Assembly (NCBI GenBank): GCA_012744445.1
Contig: JAAYBZ010000040.1
Span: 1 to 32,895 of the forward strand
Source: Myxococcales bacterium
GTDB lineage: Bacteria > Myxococcota_A > Polyangia > Polyangiales > Houyiibacteriaceae
Direction: 5' to 3'
Length of the DNA stretch: 32,895 nucleotides
Within the stretch, counting starts at the first letter, position 1, and each line of letters starts with the position of its first letter. This document shows positions 16,251 through 24,397 of the stretch, piece after piece. The notes below the pieces were generated by a model. It worked only from the letters and a program-made list of their open reading frames with translations, searched no databases and was not told where the DNA came from. The position numbers and the translations under genes are program-made.

Positions 16251-16475
16251 GCCGCGCGCCTCCCCTGCCGCGTGCCGCCCTGGGCCTCATCGTCCCCCTC
16301 CGCTCGCAGTCTGGCAGAGGCCGGAAGAGACGCAAAACCTCGAAGAAGATCACGACGTTGCCGAGGACGCACACGTCCCGATCCACGGCGCGTCGCACGT
16401 CCCCCTTCCCCTCTTGCCAAAAATGAAACACGTTTCACTCTAGGCCCCGCGGACGCCGCTCCGCTTCACCTACTC
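16251..16475. other. Divergent intergenic region between asnO and the acyl-CoA ligase operon
   Basis: At 225 bases this is the longest gap in the window. It is visibly lower in GC near 16415-16442 (CTTGCCAAAAATGAAACACG and the bases after it) than anything nearby, as expected of a promoter region. It holds the TTGCCA hexamer and the palindrome described separately. I see no convincing -10 box on the plus strand, no RNA gene and no supported small ORF. Confidence 0.6.
16424..16437. promoter_or_regulatory. Palindrome, candidate repressor operator of the catabolic operon
   Basis: TGAAAC-AC-GTTTCA is a perfect 6-base inverted repeat with a 2-base centre, ending 38 bases before the acyl-CoA ligase ATG. 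A good -35 hexamer (TTGCCA, 16414-16419) lies just upstream, so the dyad would sit between the promoter boxes. The half sites resemble the GAAAC/GTTTC arms bound by the fatty-acid-responsive TetR regulator PsrA, whose centre is usually longer. No regulator gene is in the window, and I saw the dyad nowhere else in it. Confidence 0.45.
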
Positions 16476-18149
16476 ATGTCGCTCCCGAACCCAGCCTTGA
16501 TCGCCGTGGAGCAGCGCCTCCTCGGACCGGGCGGCCCCTTCGAACTCGAGGAGGCGGTCGTGCGGGGCGAGCGCATGCAGGTGATGAAGCACCGGCCGCC
16601 CCACCTCCGCGCGCTCCTCGAGCGTTCGGCCGCGTTCGGCGAGGTGGAGTACCTCGTCTGTGTCGGCGAGGGCCGTGAGTTTCGCACGACGTACGCGGAG
16701 CACCTCCGCCGCGTCGCCCACCTCGCCCGTCGCCTCCGCGACGACTACGGCGTGAAGAAGGGCGATAGGATCGCCCTCCTCGGCGCGAACGGCCCCGAGT
16801 GGGTGATGGCCTTCTGGGCCGTGGAGGCGCTCGGCGCGATCGCCGTGGCCTTCAACGGCTGGTGGGTGGGCGACGAGATCCGCTGGGCGCTCGCGCACAC
16901 CGAGCCCAAGCTCCTCCTCGCCGACGAGAAACGCCTCGCGCGCCTCGAGGGCGCCCCCATCGGCGTGCCGGTGATCCGCTTCGAGGCGATGGGGGAGCTC
17001 CTCGCCCCCTCGGACGATCCGCTCCCCGACGTCCCGCTCCACGGCGACGACCACGCCATCATCCTCTTCACGAGCGGGACGAGCGGCCGCCCGCGCGGCG
17101 TCGTCCACACGCACGAGAACGTGTGCTCCTCGGTGATGCTCGGGTTCTTCCACGGCGCGCGCGTCGCCGCGCTCCACCCGCCTTCGCCGAGCGACGGGCC
17201 CAACGTGGTGATGATCACCAGCCCGCTCTTCCACGTCTCGGGCCTGCACGCGGGCGCGATCTCGTCCCTCGCCGGCGGCGTGAAGACCGTGTGGCCGCTC
17301 GGCCGCTTCGACGCCGAGAAGGTCGCCGCGCTCGTCGAGCGCGAGAAGATCACCTCGTGGGGTTATACGCCCACGCTCCTCAAGCGCCTCGTCGAGTCGG
17401 AGGCCGCGCTCCGGCACGACCTCTCCTCCCTCCGCGTGATCGGCGGCGGCGGCGCGCCGGTCTCGCCCGAGCTCCAGGCGCTCGTGCGCGAACGCCTCCC
17501 GCAGCTCCGCGAGACCTTCAGCATCGGCTACGGCCTCACGGAGGGGACCGCCTTCGGCACGATCAACCCGGCCGAGGAGTGGGCGCACGATCGGACGGGC
17601 GTCGGTCGCCCGCTCCCCACCATCGCGATCGAGATCCGCGACGAGCGCGGCCAGGCCCTTCCCGAAGGCGAGGTCGGCGAGATCCACATCCGCAGCCCGC
17701 TCGTGATGGCGGGCTACTTCCGCGACGAAGAGGCCACGCGCGAGGCCATCCGCCCCAACCTCTGGCTCCGCACCGGCGACCTCGGCTACCTCGAGAACGG
17801 CCGCCTCTACCTCGCGAGCCGTCGGACCGACCTCATCCTCCGAGGCGGCGAGAACGTCTATCCGGCCGAGATCGAGCGAAGGCTCGAGGCCCACGAAGAC
17901 GTCCTCGAGGCCGGCGTCGTCGGCGTGCCCGACGACGAGCTCGGCCAGCGCGTGAAGGCCATCGTCGTGCCGCGCCCCGGTCGGACGCTCGACGTCGACG
18001 CGCTCACCCGCTGGGTGAGCGAAGGCATCGCGTACTACAAGGTCCCCGCGGAGTGGGAGATCCGCCGTGATCCCCTCCCGCGCAACGCGACCGGCAAGGT
18101 CGTGCGACACGCTCTCCTTAACTCTGCGACCCCCTTCATCGAGGATTGA
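16476..18149 (+). CDS. Acyl-CoA ligase (AMP-forming, FadD-like)
   Basis: This 557-residue ANL-superfamily enzyme activates a carboxylic acid to its CoA thioester through an acyl-adenylate. The P-loop is FTSGTSGRPRG (residues 198-208), with Arg where PKG is more usual. 'SIGYGLTEG' is motif A5, 'LRTGDLGYLENGRLYLASRRTD' is the hinge, and the catalytic lysine is K541 in RNATGKV. The fragment 'AVAFNGWWVGDEIRW' is shared with FadD-type ligases of lipid clusters. The substrate is not predictable. ATG at 16476 gives the normal length; no clear ribosome site is seen before it. It is the first gene of an eight-gene operon and lies 38 bases downstream of a palindromic operator candidate. Confidence 0.92.
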   Translation: MSLPNPALIAVEQRLLGPGGPFELEEAVVRGERMQVMKHRPPHLRALLERSAAFGEVEYLVCVGEGREFRTTYAEHLRRVAHLARRLRDDYGVKKGDRIALLGANGPEWVMAFWAVEALGAIAVAFNGWWVGDEIRWALAHTEPKLLLADEKRLARLEGAPIGVPVIRFEAMGELLAPSDDPLPDVPLHGDDHAIILFTSGTSGRPRGVVHTHENVCSSVMLGFFHGARVAALHPPSPSDGPNVVMITSPLFHVSGLHAGAISSLAGGVKTVWPLGRFDAEKVAALVEREKITSWGYTPTLLKRLVESEAALRHDLSSLRVIGGGGAPVSPELQALVRERLPQLRETFSIGYGLTEGTAFGTINPAEEWAHDRTGVGRPLPTIAIEIRDERGQALPEGEVGEIHIRSPLVMAGYFRDEEATREAIRPNLWLRTGDLGYLENGRLYLASRRTDLILRGGENVYPAEIERRLEAHEDVLEAGVVGVPDDELGQRVKAIVVPRPGRTLDVDALTRWVSEGIAYYKVPAEWEIRRDPLPRNATGKVVRHALLNSATPFIED

Positions 18150-18152
18150 CCC

Positions 18153-19373
18153 ATGGCCGAAGCATTCATCGTCGCCACCGCGCGTAGCCCCATCGGACGC
18201 GCCCGCAAGGGCTCGCTCGTCACCATGCGGCCCGACGACCTCGGCGCGCAGATCGTCAAGGCGCTCCTCGCGAAGGTGCCCGCGCTCGATCCTTCGCTCG
18301 TCGAGGACGTGCTCTTCGGCTGCGCGCAGCCGGCCGGCGAGCAGGGCTACAACATCGCGCGCGTCGTCGCGATGCTCGCCGGGATGCCCGACGTCCCCGG
18401 CGTCACGGTGAACCGCTACTGCTCCTCCTCGCTCCAGACGATCCGCATGGCCGCGCACGCCATCAAGGCCGGCGAGGGCGACATCTTCATCGCGGGCGGC
18501 GTCGAGTGCGTGAGCCGCTTCGACAAGGGCAAGTCCGACGGCCTCGAGGGCACCAAGAACCCGGCCTTCGCCGAGGCCGAGGCGCGCACCAAGGCCTTCG
18601 CGCAAGGCAAGAACCTCCCCTGGTCGGCCGGTCCGGGCCTCGCCGATCCCTACGTCACGATGCTCCAGACGGCCGAGAACGTCGCCCAGATCAAGAACGT
18701 GACGCGCGAGGAGCAGGACGAGTTCGCGGCGCTCAGCCAGCAGCGCGCCGAGGCCGCCATCGCGCGCGGCTTCTTCGCCGACGAGATCACGCCGATCACG
18801 CTCGCCGACGGCACGGTGGTCCGCACCGACGACTGCCCGCGCCCGGGCACCACGGCGGAGAAGCTCGGCCAGCTCGAACCCGTGCTCAAGCAGTGGCTCG
18901 GCGACGCCGCGACCGTCACGGCCGGCAACGCCTGCCCGCTCAACGACGGCGCCGCCGCGGTGCTCGTGATGAGCGAGAAGAAGGTGAAGGAGCTCGGCCT
19001 CACGCCGCTCGCGCGCGTCGTCTCCTCGGGCGTCAGTGGGCTCAACCCCGAGATCATGGGCCTCGGCCCCATCGACGCCTCGCGGCAGGCCCTCGCGCGC
19101 GCCGGGCTCACCATCGATCAGATCGACCTCGTCGAGATCAACGAGGCCTTCGCCGCCCAGGTCGTCCCCTCGGCCAAGGAGCTCGGCATCCCCTACGAGA
19201 AGCTCAACGTCAACGGCGGCGCCATCGCCCTCGGCCATCCCTTCGGCATGACGGGCGCGCGCATCATGACGACGCTGATCCACGGCCTCCAGGATCGCGG
19301 CGGGCGCTACGGCCTCGAGACGATGTGCGTCGGCGGCGGCCAGGGCATGGCCATGGTGATCGAGCGCCTCTGA
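18153..19373 (+). CDS. Thiolase (acetyl-CoA C-acyltransferase)
   Basis: This 406-residue degradative-type thiolase cleaves a 3-ketoacyl-CoA with CoA to release acetyl- or propionyl-CoA. The catalytic triad is visible: C90 in [10 protein letters not shown]362 in [16 protein letters not shown], and C392 in MCVGGGQG. '[11 protein letters not shown]' is the usual thiolase motif. Length and motifs are those of FadA/FadA6-type enzymes rather than SCP2-like lipid thiolases, which lack these motifs. GAGGA (18141-18145) inside the end of the ligase gene serves as its ribosome site, with a 3-base gap. The stop overlaps the next ATG by one base. Confidence 0.95.
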   Translation: MAEAFIVATARSPIGRARKGSLVTMRPDDLGAQIVKALLAKVPALDPSLVEDVLFGCAQPAGEQGYNIARVVAMLAGMPDVPGVTVNRYCSSSLQTIRMAAHAIKAGEGDIFIAGGVECVSRFDKGKSDGLEGTKNPAFAEAEARTKAFAQGKNLPWSAGPGLADPYVTMLQTAENVAQIKNVTREEQDEFAALSQQRAEAAIARGFFADEITPITLADGTVVRTDDCPRPGTTAEKLGQLEPVLKQWLGDAATVTAGNACPLNDGAAAVLVMSEKKVKELGLTPLARVVSSGVSGLNPEIMGLGPIDASRQALARAGLTIDQIDLVEINEAFAAQVVPSAKELGIPYEKLNVNGGAIALGHPFGMTGARIMTTLIHGLQDRGGRYGLETMCVGGGQGMAMVIERL

Positions 19374-20398
19374 TGGCCGAGAACCGACAGGTGCTGCTCG
19401 CACGCCGCCCGAACGGCGTGCCCGTGATGGAGGACTTCGCCTTCGCGACCGGCCCGATCCCCGAGCCGCGCGAGGGCGAGGTCCTGCTCCGTCACCTGCT
19501 CCTGTCGATCGATCCGGCCATCCGCGGCTGGATGGCCGACAAGCCGAGCTACCTCCCGCCCATCGCGCTCGGCGCGCCCGTGCGGAGCGGCACGCTGAGC
19601 CAGGTCGTCGCGTCGCGTGATCCGCACGTCGAGGTCGGCTCCATCGTGCAAGCCCTCGGCGCGTGGGAGGAGTACTCGGCCGTGCCCGCGCAGGCCGTGA
19701 TGGGGCGCGTCGAGCGCCTCGACGGAATCCCGCTCGAAGCGCACCTCAGCGTGCTCGGCGGGACGGGCCTCACGGCATACTTCGGGCTCCTCGAGGTGGG
19801 CCGGCCTCGCGAAGGCGAGACCGTCCTCGTCTCGGCGGCCGCCGGCGGCGTCGGCTCCATCGTCGGGCAGATCGCCAAGATCCGCGGCTGCCGCGTCGTG
19901 GGCATCGCGGGCGGCGAGGAGAAGTGCCGGTGGATCGTCGACGAGCTCGGCTTCGACGCCGCCATCGACTACAAGCGCGAGGACGTGAAGGCCGCGCTCT
20001 CCGCCGCGGCGCCGAAGGGCGTCGACGTCTACTTCGACTCCGTGGGCGGCGAGATCCTCGAGATCGCGCTCACGCGCCTCCGCAACCGCGGGCGCGTCGT
20101 GCTCTGCGGCGCGATCAGTCAGATCCACGACGACGAGCTCCCGCCCGGGCCGCGGTCCTACGTGCACCTCCTCGCCAAGCGCGGCCGCATGGAGGGCTTC
20201 GTGACGCTCGACTACGCGGCGCGATACGACGAAGCTCGCGCCGAGCTCGCGGCCTGGATCCGCGCCGGCAAGCTCGTGCACCGGGACGAGCTCGCGCACG
20301 GGCTCGAGCACGCCCCGAGACATTTTCTCCGCCTCTTCGATGGATCCCATCGAGGCAAGCTCATGGTGAAACTCGCCGAACCCGAGGAATCGAGATGA
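19373..20398 (+). CDS. NADP-dependent medium-chain oxidoreductase (PTGR/CurA-like)
   Basis: This is a 341-residue MDR-superfamily enzyme without structural or catalytic zinc. Family marks include 'HLLLSIDPAIRGWM' near the N-terminus, 'VLGGTGLTAYFGL' in the middle, the NADP fold 'AAAGGVGSIVGQIAK', and 'YFDSVGGEILE'. Members such as leukotriene B4 12-hydroxydehydrogenase/15-oxoprostaglandin reductase and CurA reduce the double bond of alpha,beta-unsaturated ketones. Its place between thiolase and SDR suggests reduction of a conjugated enone or enoyl intermediate of the same pathway; this is inference. The start shares TGATG with the thiolase stop, and the end overlaps the next gene by 4 bases (ATGA). 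Confidence 0.9.
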   Translation: MAENRQVLLARRPNGVPVMEDFAFATGPIPEPREGEVLLRHLLLSIDPAIRGWMADKPSYLPPIALGAPVRSGTLSQVVASRDPHVEVGSIVQALGAWEEYSAVPAQAVMGRVERLDGIPLEAHLSVLGGTGLTAYFGLLEVGRPREGETVLVSAAAGGVGSIVGQIAKIRGCRVVGIAGGEEKCRWIVDELGFDAAIDYKREDVKAALSAAAPKGVDVYFDSVGGEILEIALTRLRNRGRVVLCGAISQIHDDELPPGPRSYVHLLAKRGRMEGFVTLDYAARYDEARAELAAWIRAGKLVHRDELAHGLEHAPRHFLRLFDGSHRGKLMVKLAEPEESR

Positions 20399-21300
20399 CG
20401 AAACTGTGTGAAGGAAGAGTGGCCATCGTCACGGGCGCCGGCCGCGGCATCGGACGCGCGCACGCGCTCGAGCTCGCCCGCCAAGGCGCCAAGGTCGTCG
20501 TGAACGATCTCGGCGCGTCGAACGCCGGCGAGGGCAAGGACGAGGGTCCGGCCAACGAGGTCGTCGCGCTCATCGAGGAGATGGGCGGCGAGGCCGTCGT
20601 CAACGGCGCCGACGTCGCGGATTGGGAGGCGTCGAAGCAGCTCGTCCAGCAGGCCATCGACACCTTCGGCCGCCTCGACATCGTGGTGAACAACGCGGGC
20701 TTCGTCCGCGACCAGATGTTCGTGAACGCCGACGAGCAGTCGTGGGACGCCGTCATCCGCGTGCACCTCAAGGGCCACTTCTGCGTCGCCCGCCACGCGG
20801 CCGCGTACTGGCGCGAGCAGAGCAAGAAGGGTGAGAAGGTCGAGGGCCGCATCATCAACACCAGCTCCGGCGCCGGCGTGCTCGGCTCCGTGGGCCAGGC
20901 CGCCTACAGCGCGGCCAAGGCGGGCATCGCCACGCTCACGCTCGTGCAGGCCGCGGAGCTCCGCCGCTACGGCGTCACCGCCAACGCGATCTGCCCGATC
21001 GCGCGCACCCGCATGACCGAGGCCGTCTTCGGCGAGCAGATGAAGAAGCCCGAGGACGGGTTCGACGTGAACGCGCCGGAGAACGTCTCGCCCTTCGTCG
21101 CCTGGCTCGCGAGCCCCGAGTCGGCGTCGGTCACCGGCCGCGTCTTCGAGGTCTTCGGCGGCACCATCACCGTCTTCGACGGCTACCGCCGCGATCAGAC
21201 GGTCGACATCGGGCGTCGCTGGGAGCCGAGCGAGATCACCGCGGCGATGAGCGACCTCATGTCGAAGGCCCTCGAGCCCGTGAAGGTCTACGGCACGTGA
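20395..21300 (+). CDS. SDR, (3R)-hydroxyacyl-CoA dehydrogenase-like (HSD17B4 type)
   Basis: This is a 301-residue SDR with the TGAGRGIGRAHALELA fold, and 'VVVNDLGASNAGEG' after the second strand. The NDLG segment marks the branch that contains the dehydrogenase part of peroxisomal multifunctional enzyme 2 (HSD17B4) and mycobacterial Hsd4-type enzymes. The catalytic residues are S158, Y171 and K175. Compared with FabG it has a C-terminal extension of about 50 residues (VFDGYRRDQTVDIGRRWEPSE). No MaoC hydratase domain is fused. It should oxidise a 3-hydroxyacyl-CoA of the same pathway. GAGGAA upstream is a good ribosome site; the ATG overlaps the MDR stop, and the stop overlaps the next GTG. 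Confidence 0.9.
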   Translation: MTKLCEGRVAIVTGAGRGIGRAHALELARQGAKVVVNDLGASNAGEGKDEGPANEVVALIEEMGGEAVVNGADVADWEASKQLVQQAIDTFGRLDIVVNNAGFVRDQMFVNADEQSWDAVIRVHLKGHFCVARHAAAYWREQSKKGEKVEGRIINTSSGAGVLGSVGQAAYSAAKAGIATLTLVQAAELRRYGVTANAICPIARTRMTEAVFGEQMKKPEDGFDVNAPENVSPFVAWLASPESASVTGRVFEVFGGTITVFDGYRRDQTVDIGRRWEPSEITAAMSDLMSKALEPVKVYGT

Positions 21301-22073
21301 CCTACTCGCTCGACTTCACCGGGAAGACCGTCATCGTCACCGGCGGCGGCAAGGGCGTGGGCCGAGGGATCACCGAGGCCTTCCTCCGCGCTGGCGCCGA
21401 GGTGGTGATCTGCGGTCGCCGCGAGCCCGAGTCCCTGCCCGAGGTGGAGGGCAAGGTCGCGCGCTTCGTCGCGGCCGACGTCCGCGAGGTCGAGCAGATC
21501 GACGCCGTCATCGAGGCGGCGCTCGCGGTGAACGGCCGCCTCGACGTGCTCGTGAACAACGCGGGCGGCGCGCCCTTCGTGCTCGCGGCCGACGCCAAGC
21601 CCTCGCTCCACGAGAAGATCATCGCGCTCAACCTCACGGCGCCGCTGCACTTCTCACAGAAGGCCAACGCCGTGATGCAGCGCCAGGCCGAGGGCGGCAC
21701 CATCGTGAACGTCGCGAGCGTGAGCGGGACGCGGCCCTCGCCGGGCACGGCGGCCTACGGCGCGGCCAAGGCCGGGCTCATGAACCTCACGCGCAGCCTC
21801 GCGGTCGAGTGGGCGCCGAAGGTCCGCGTGAACGCCATCGCCGCGGGGATGATCCTCACCGAGCAGGCGCACCTCCACTACGGAGGCGACGACGGCATCG
21901 CGGCCGTCTCCGCCACCGTCCCGCTCGGACGCATGGCCCTCCCCGAGGACGTGGCCCATCTCTGTCTCTTCTTGGCTTCGCCGCTCTCCAGCTACGTCAG
22001 CGGCGCGAGTCTGGTCATGGACGGCGGCGGGGAACGCCCCGCCTTCTTGAGCGCCGCGACGGCGAACAAATAA
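21297..22073 (+). CDS. SDR family oxidoreductase
   Basis: This 258-residue classical SDR has TVIVTGGGKGVGRGITEAFL at the N-terminus, NNAGG near residue 86, and catalytic S141, Y154, K158. The Arg pair after strand 2 (CGRREPES) suggests NADP preference. I chose the GTG start at 21297 because it overlaps the preceding stop (GTGA) and leaves the usual 10-residue lead before the nucleotide fold; GAAGG sits about 9 bases upstream. The closest named relatives by style are the SDRs beside steroid and fatty-acid catabolism genes in actinobacteria. The reaction is not defined by sequence. Confidence 0.87.
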   Translation: MTYSLDFTGKTVIVTGGGKGVGRGITEAFLRAGAEVVICGRREPESLPEVEGKVARFVAADVREVEQIDAVIEAALAVNGRLDVLVNNAGGAPFVLAADAKPSLHEKIIALNLTAPLHFSQKANAVMQRQAEGGTIVNVASVSGTRPSPGTAAYGAAKAGLMNLTRSLAVEWAPKVRVNAIAAGMILTEQAHLHYGGDDGIAAVSATVPLGRMALPEDVAHLCLFLASPLSSYVSGASLVMDGGGERPAFLSAATANK

Positions 22074-22075
22074 TC

Positions 22076-23218
22076 ATGGACTTTCGATTCAACGAAGAAC
22101 AGCTCGAGCTGGGCCGCGCGGCCCGTCGCTTCCTCGAGGTCGAGTCGTCGAGCGAGCGTGTGCGCGCGGCGATGGAATCCGAGCGCGGCTTCGATCCCGC
22201 GGTCTACAAGCGCATCGCCGAAGAGCTCGGCTGGCTCGCGGTGACGATCCCCGAGGAGTACGAAGGCCTCGGCCTCGGCGCGGTCGATCTCATGCCGATC
22301 CTCGAGGAGATGGGGCGCTTCCTCTACTGCGGCCCCTTCTTCTCGACGATCTGCCTCGGGGTGAACGCGCTCCTCCTCGGCGGCGACGACGCACAGAAGG
22401 GCGAGCTCCTCCCGTACGTCGCGCGTGGCGAGACCACCCTCACCCTCGCGCACGCCGAGGCGCGCGCGAAGTGGGACTCGGCCGAGATCGAGTGCGAGTA
22501 CGAGAAGCGCGGCGACGACTACGTCCTCTCCGGTGAGAAGCGCTACGTCCTCGACGGCCTCACCGCCGATCGCGTCGTGGTCGCGGCGCGCGCGAAGGGC
22601 TCGAAGGGCGCCGAGGGCATCTCGCTCTTCCTCGTCTCCGGTGAGGCCGACGGCCTCTCGAAGTCCCACCTCCCCACCGTCGACATGACGCGCCGGGAGG
22701 CCGCCCTCACCTTCCGCGAGGTGCACGTCGCGCGCGACGCGCTCGTCGGCGAGGAGGGCGCGGGCCACGCGCTCCTCGAGCGCATCCTCGACCGCGCGCG
22801 TGCGGCCCTCGCGGTCGAGCAGGTCGGCGGGGCCGAGCGATGCCTCGACATGGCCGTCGCCTACTCGCTCGAGCGCAAGCAGTTCGGGCGCGTGATCGGC
22901 AGCTTCCAGGCCATCAAGCACATGGCGGCCGACATGCTCTGGCGCGTCGAGAACGCCCGCTCCATCGCCTACGCGGCCAACGTCGCCGTCGACGCGGGCG
23001 ACGACGCGGAGATCGCCGAGATGGCGTCCGCGGCCAAGGCGACCGCGTCCACGGCGTTCTTCCAGAACGCGGCGGACAACATCCAGATCCACGGAGGCGT
23101 CGGCTTCACCTGGGAGTTCGACCCTCACCTCTACTTCAAACGCGCCAAGGCCAGCGAAGAGCACTTCGGCAGCCCGGCGATGCACCGAGAGCGGGTCGCC
23201 CGCGCCATGGGGTTGTGA
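22076..23218 (+). CDS. Acyl-CoA dehydrogenase, beta (non-catalytic) subunit
   Basis: This 380-residue acyl-CoA dehydrogenase-fold protein begins MDFRFNEEQLELG. It retains 'ERKQFGRVIGSFQAIKH' and 'IHGGVGFTWEFDPHLYFKRAK', marks of the beta chains of FadE pairs. At the IVD-type catalytic position it has Asp (LDRA, D239), not Glu, and the usual YSEPNAGSD signature is replaced (LAHAEARAKWDS). It therefore probably lacks activity on its own and pairs with the next gene, which has the Glu. In this operon the beta chain precedes the alpha chain, the reverse of the order at 4612-6918. The gap to the partner is 2 bases. Confidence 0.9.
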   Translation: MDFRFNEEQLELGRAARRFLEVESSSERVRAAMESERGFDPAVYKRIAEELGWLAVTIPEEYEGLGLGAVDLMPILEEMGRFLYCGPFFSTICLGVNALLLGGDDAQKGELLPYVARGETTLTLAHAEARAKWDSAEIECEYEKRGDDYVLSGEKRYVLDGLTADRVVVAARAKGSKGAEGISLFLVSGEADGLSKSHLPTVDMTRREAALTFREVHVARDALVGEEGAGHALLERILDRARAALAVEQVGGAERCLDMAVAYSLERKQFGRVIGSFQAIKHMAADMLWRVENARSIAYAANVAVDAGDDAEIAEMASAAKATASTAFFQNAADNIQIHGGVGFTWEFDPHLYFKRAKASEEHFGSPAMHRERVARAMGL

Positions 23219-23220
23219 GC

Positions 23221-24393
23221 ATGGACCTTTCGTTCAGCAAAGAAGAAGAGGCGTTCCGCCGCGAAGTCCGCGAGTGGCTCGAGGCGAACCTCGTCGGGCC
23301 CTTCGAGAAGCTCCGCGGCCGCGGTGGCCCCGGCGACGAGCACAGCTTCGTCGAGGAGCGCATCGAGTGGACCAAGCGCATGGGCGAGGCCGGCTGGAAC
23401 TGCATCGGCTGGCCCAAGGAGCACGGCGGCCGCGGCGTGACCCTCAACGAAGAGGTGATCTTCAACGAGGAGTACGTGCGCGCCCGTGGCCCCGGCCGCA
23501 TCGGCCACATCGGCGAGACGCTGCTCGGGCCGACGCTCATCCACTTCGGCACCGAGGAGCAGAAGAAGCGCTTCCTCCCGCCGATCGTCAAGGGTGAGGA
23601 GCTCTGGTGCCAAGGCTACTCCGAGCCCAACGCCGGCTCAGACCTCGCCAACGTGCAGACCAAGGCCCGCCTCGTCGGCGACGAGTGGGTGATCGAGGGC
23701 CAGAAGATCTGGACGAGCCTCGCGTTCTGGTCGCAGTGGTGCTTCGTCGTCTGCCGCACCGACCCGGAGAGCCAGCGCCACAAGGGCCTCAGCTACCTCC
23801 TCGTGCCGATGGATCAGCCCGGCGTACAGATCGTCCCCATCAAGCAGATGACGGGCGACTCCGAGTTCGCCGAGGTCTTCTTCGAGGGCGCGAAGACGCA
23901 CAAGGACAACGTCGTCGGCGGCGTGGGCAACGGCTGGAAGGTCGCGATGGGCACGCTCGCGTTCGAGCGCGGCGCGTCCACGCTCGCCCAGCAGGCGCAG
24001 TTCGAGCGCGAGCTCGATCTCGTCGTCGCGGCGGCCAAGGAGAACGGCGCGGCCAAGGATCCGATCCTCCGCCAGCGCCTCGCCGACGCGTACATCGGTC
24101 TCAAGATCCTCCGCCTCAACGCGCTCCGCATCCTCTCGGCGCAAGAAGGCGCCGAGCTCGGCCGCGAGGCGAGCATCTCGAAGCTCGCGTGGTCCAACTG
24201 GCACCGCGACTTCGGCAAGCTGGCGATGGACGTGCTCGGGCCGGAGGCCAACGTCGCCGAGGCCGCGCCGTACGAGCTGACGCTGCTCCAGAAGACCTAT
24301 CTCTTCAGCCGTTCCGACACGATCTACGCCGGCACGAACGAGATCCAGCGCAACATCATCGCCGAGCGCGCGCTCGGGATGCCGAAGGGTTGA
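23221..24393 (+). CDS. Acyl-CoA dehydrogenase, alpha (catalytic) subunit
   Basis: This 390-residue FAD enzyme has the GYSEPNAGSDLANV signature at residues 132-145, the C-terminal loop YAGTNEIQRN, and Glu at the IVD/LCAD base position (AFERGAS, E249), with Ala where MCAD has its base. It is the catalytic complement of the preceding beta chain, so an alpha2-beta2 enzyme is likely, as established for steroid side-chain and ring-degrading FadE/ScdC pairs. The N-terminus MDLSFSKEEEAFRREVREWLEANL is standard for the family. The substrate is unknown. Four bases separate it from the IpdF-like SDR. Confidence 0.93.
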   Translation: MDLSFSKEEEAFRREVREWLEANLVGPFEKLRGRGGPGDEHSFVEERIEWTKRMGEAGWNCIGWPKEHGGRGVTLNEEVIFNEEYVRARGPGRIGHIGETLLGPTLIHFGTEEQKKRFLPPIVKGEELWCQGYSEPNAGSDLANVQTKARLVGDEWVIEGQKIWTSLAFWSQWCFVVCRTDPESQRHKGLSYLLVPMDQPGVQIVPIKQMTGDSEFAEVFFEGAKTHKDNVVGGVGNGWKVAMGTLAFERGASTLAQQAQFERELDLVVAAAKENGAAKDPILRQRLADAYIGLKILRLNALRILSAQEGAELGREASISKLAWSNWHRDFGKLAMDVLGPEANVAEAAPYELTLLQKTYLFSRSDTIYAGTNEIQRNIIAERALGMPKG

Positions 24394-24397
24394 TCCG

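Noticed and set aside
16251..16475. A KstR2-like operator (CAAG...CTTG arms) expected if this were a mycobacterial-type steroid regulon
   Set aside because: I found no such dyad in this region; the palindrome present has TGAAAC/GTTTCA arms instead.
16470..19403. A 977-codon minus-strand open frame opposite the acyl-CoA ligase and thiolase
   Set aside because: Same antisense artefact; ligase and thiolase catalytic residues are intact on the plus strand.
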